From Gemmatimonadaceae bacterium (GTDB taxonomy: Bacteria > Gemmatimonadota > Gemmatimonadetes > Gemmatimonadales > Gemmatimonadaceae): a stretch of DNA of 6,336 nt. Shown piece after piece: positions 4,847 through 6,336 of the stretch. Made by a program: the position numbers and the translations under genes. The notes beneath the pieces are model-generated. The model worked only from the letters and a program-made list of their open reading frames with translations, had not been told where the DNA came from and ran no database searches. The first letter of the stretch is position 1; each line of letters begins with the position of its first letter. Location: assembly GCA_013820975.1 (NCBI GenBank), contig JACDHQ010000133.1, positions 1 through 6,336 of the forward strand, in the 5' to 3' direction.

Positions 4847-5979
4847 CCGGCCGTCGCGTACTCGTCGCGCACTGCGTCCTCGAAGCTGATGGCGAAGTCC
4901 CGCTCCAGCTGCCGGCGTCCGGCGCGCAGGCCCGCCTCCTCCAGCGTTCGGGCGGCCTTCATGAGCGTCTCGACGTCGAACGGCTCGCTCTCGAGGTTGG
5001 CGAGATACTCTTCCACCGCCGTGAGGTAGCCCATCATCCCGCCAAGCTCCGTCGGCGCGTACATCCGTCGCGCCGTCCGCAGCGTGTCGCCACCGGATGG
5101 ATCGGGCATGGCGAGGTTTTCGCTTCCGCAGACGATGCGCAGCTGGTCGTTGCGCACAATCGCATCCACCGTACCCGGGTCGAGCGATTCCTTGTTGGCG
5201 TTGACGGCGATCGCGTCCATGGACTCTGTCAGGAATGCCGGCTTGTCCTCCGGCCCGAAGACCTTCGCCCCGAGGCGCTCGGCCGTGCCGCGGCGGGTCG
5301 CATTCGTCTCCACGGCGAGGACGGTGGCACCCGCTGACCGCAGGCGCTCGAGGATGTGCATCCCGATATTGCCGATGCCGACGAGTCCTACGGTGGCATC
5401 CGGCAGCGCGATGTCCATCGCCGCCAGCATCCCCTTGAGGATGTAGAAGTTGCCCTCGCCCGTCGGCCGCGACGTGTTCGCATCCATGCACCCGCGAAAG
5501 CGGCGGGCCATGTAGTCGAGCGAGCCGGTGCGGCCGTCGCTCATGACGCCGTGCCCCAGGTCCTGCCCCGTGACGACGTGGATGTCCGTCCGCTCCTCGA
5601 AGCCGCGAAGGCACGCGACGGCCCAGTCGAGCAGCTGGCGGTCGCGCGGCTGGCCGACGCGCGCATCGTCGGTCGGCACGAGGACGCACTTGCCTCCGAC
5701 GATCCGGCTCATGTCACGCAGGGCGAGCGGTCCGCCGACGCCGATGATGCGCGACCAGTAGACCTTCTCCTCCATCCCGGCGGCAAGGCTCGCCGCCATG
5801 GCGGCGGCATCGAACCCCGGCTCCTCCAACAGCGCCTTCGGCGCGATGCGAAAGCCGCCAAGCGAGAGCTGGTCGGCCTGGGGCTGGGCATTGGTTGCTA
5901 TCGAGAGCGTCCACCCGTTGGACGGGTGGGCGAAGGAATGAACCGAGACGGAGCCGAACTGGACGACGGTGGGCTGCAT
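4843..5979 (-). CDS. Divergent Glu/Leu/Phe/Val dehydrogenase family protein
   Basis: Probable NAD-dependent amino-acid dehydrogenase (reversible oxidative deamination to a 2-oxo acid), 378 residues. Aligning by eye with leucine dehydrogenase: LSLGGFR (38-44), GMEEK (69-73, Lys72), IVGGKCVLV (93-101, Lys97 as the catalytic lysine), VVTGQDLGHG (135-144, Asp140 as the catalytic aspartate), a Rossmann loop GLVGIGNIG (198-206) ending in the acidic VETN (223-226, Glu224, suggesting NAD rather than NADP), then VCGSENLA (283-290) and MYAPTELGG (306-314). Between the two lysine motifs there are about 13 more residues than in leucine dehydrogenase, and the usual SPxTAxGV segment is replaced by TGEGNFYILKGM. 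The substrate therefore cannot be named; an aromatic amino acid is a guess from the neighbouring hmgA, 28 bases upstream. The ATG at 5979 has no Shine-Dalgarno sequence, and no other start codon is near. The stop overlaps the kinase start by 4 bp. Confidence 0.85.
   Translation of the reverse strand: MQPTVVQFGSVSVHSFAHPSNGWTLSIATNAQPQADQLSLGGFRIAPKALLEEPGFDAAAMAASLAAGMEEKVYWSRIIGVGGPLALRDMSRIVGGKCVLVPTDDARVGQPRDRQLLDWAVACLRGFEERTDIHVVTGQDLGHGVMSDGRTGSLDYMARRFRGCMDANTSRPTGEGNFYILKGMLAAMDIALPDATVGLVGIGNIGMHILERLRSAGATVLAVETNATRRGTAERLGAKVFGPEDKPAFLTESMDAIAVNANKESLDPGTVDAIVRNDQLRIVCGSENLAMPDPSGGDTLRTARRMYAPTELGGMMGYLTAVEEYLANLESEPFDVETLMKAARTLEEAGLRAGRRQLERDFAISFEDAVRDEYATAG
5909..5931. other. 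Inverted repeat early in the dehydrogenase gene
   Basis: CCACCCGT (5911-5918) and ACGGGTGG (5922-5929) are exact reverse complements separated by 3 bases, extended by an outer G-C pair (5909/5931) across a T/G mismatch. It falls on codons 17-24 of the dehydrogenase (HPSNGW region). It may be chance in GC-rich coding DNA, but its early position could affect initiation. Confidence 0.3.
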
Positions 5980-6007
5980 GCCGCGAGGGTTGAGCGTGAG
6001 GCCCGGA

Positions 6008-6336
6008 TCAATCCGTGATCGTGTGCCCTGACACCTTGGCGTGCTCCGACGCGATCCACGACTTGTGGTACGTGTCGTCCTCGATCTTCAGTGCCTGCTT
6101 CGCGACCTTGAGCGGCCGGAAGGAGTCCATCATCACCGCGAGCTCGTTGGTGAACTTGGCGCCGATGCTCGCCTCGTACCGCCCCGGATGGGGCCCGTGC
6201 GGTAGTCCGTCGGGGTGGTGGGTGACCGACCCGAACTCGATCCCCTTGCGGCTCATGAACTCCTCGGAGGCATAGAAGAGCACCTCATCGGAGTCCACGT
6301 TGCTGTGGTTGTACGGCGCGGGGATGGCATCCTCGC
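6008..6336 (-). CDS. hmgA: Homogentisate 1,2-dioxygenase, C-terminal part (cut by edge)
   Basis: Last 108 residues of homogentisate 1,2-dioxygenase, the iron enzyme that opens the homogentisate ring to maleylacetoacetate in tyrosine/phenylalanine breakdown. The start lies beyond 6336. The frame runs unbroken from the edge (EDAIPAPYNHSNVDSDEV) through FMSRKGIEFGSVTHHPDG, GLPHGPHPG, FTNELAVMMDSF and KSWIASEH to TGA at 6008-6010. The His in YNHSN (codon 6305-6307) and the first His of HGPHPG (codon 6197-6199) are 36 residues apart, the same spacing as iron ligands His335 and His371 of the human enzyme as I recall it. At the place of human ligand Glu341 the exact spacing gives Asp (in DSDE), with Glu one residue later. 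A short 28-bp gap without a visible promoter links it to the dehydrogenase, so the four genes are probably one transcript. The full length of the protein cannot be judged. Confidence 0.93.
   Translation of the reverse strand, partial: EDAIPAPYNHSNVDSDEVLFYASEEFMSRKGIEFGSVTHHPDGLPHGPHPGRYEASIGAKFTNELAVMMDSFRPLKVAKQALKIEDDTYHKSWIASEHAKVSGHTITD

Noticed and set aside
3593..5029. 478-codon open frame on the plus strand opposite the kinase
   Set aside because: Antisense to a kinase with every catalytic motif in place; its own translation shows no domain.
4847..5689. N-terminal extension of the kinase frame to 5689
   Set aside because: The added 281 residues are Arg/Ala/Pro-rich shadow of the dehydrogenase; the ATG at 4846 gives a natural RsbRD start and an ATGA overlap.
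5791..5806. Perfect 16-bp palindrome in the dehydrogenase gene
   Set aside because: It is explained by GCC/GCG codons for Ala-Ala-Met-Ala-Ala around an ATG; no regulatory position.
6004..6020. Overlapping 5-bp inverted repeats (CGGAT/ATCCG, GATCA/TGATC) around the hmgA stop
   Set aside because: Stems too short and mutually exclusive, within a 28-bp operon gap; likely chance.

Overview
This GC-rich window carries seven genes: six on the minus strand and one (an enoyl-CoA hydratase-family gene) on the plus strand. The codon-use pattern, with long antisense shadow ORFs over every gene, points to a high-GC bacterium. The homogentisate dioxygenase version, the short Thr-rich lipoprotein with an AAAC lipobox and the G-rich tracts between genes make Gemmatimonadota my best guess. 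That assignment is inference from memory of such genomes, not something the window proves.

Left part (1-2407): the end of a phenylacetate-catabolism operon reads leftward, paaA (421-1407) then paaB (68-421), joined by a TGATG stop/start overlap. paaC and later paa genes are not in the window. Divergently transcribed across a 78-bp gap is a crotonase-superfamily gene (1486-2268) that lacks the first of the two catalytic glutamates of hydratases. The convergent gap after it (2269-2407) holds a G-rich tract and a terminator-like hairpin.

Middle (2408-2738): a small, threonine-rich, probably lipid-anchored protein of unknown function with a very clear ribosome binding site, then a 97-bp spacer that should contain its promoter.

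Right part (2739-6336): a tightly packed leftward gene string. It consists of the 3' end of homogentisate 1,2-dioxygenase (hmgA, cut by the window edge), a divergent Glu/Leu/Phe/Val-type amino-acid dehydrogenase 28 bases later, a soluble histidine kinase with an RsbRD-type N-terminal domain, and a glucose-6-phosphate 1-epimerase-like mutarotase. The last three genes overlap by 4 bp at each junction (ATGA, then GTGA), which suggests translational coupling. The mutarotase start is bracketed by two inverted repeats, one a perfect 24-bp palindrome covering codons 3-10 and one burying the only Shine-Dalgarno-like sequence.

Taken together, the window is an aromatic-compound catabolism neighbourhood (phenylacetyl-CoA and homogentisate routes). 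An amino-acid dehydrogenase of unknown substrate, a kinase without a visible response regulator and a sugar-phosphate epimerase have been coupled to it. No CRISPR array, RNA gene, insertion sequence or phage gene was seen.
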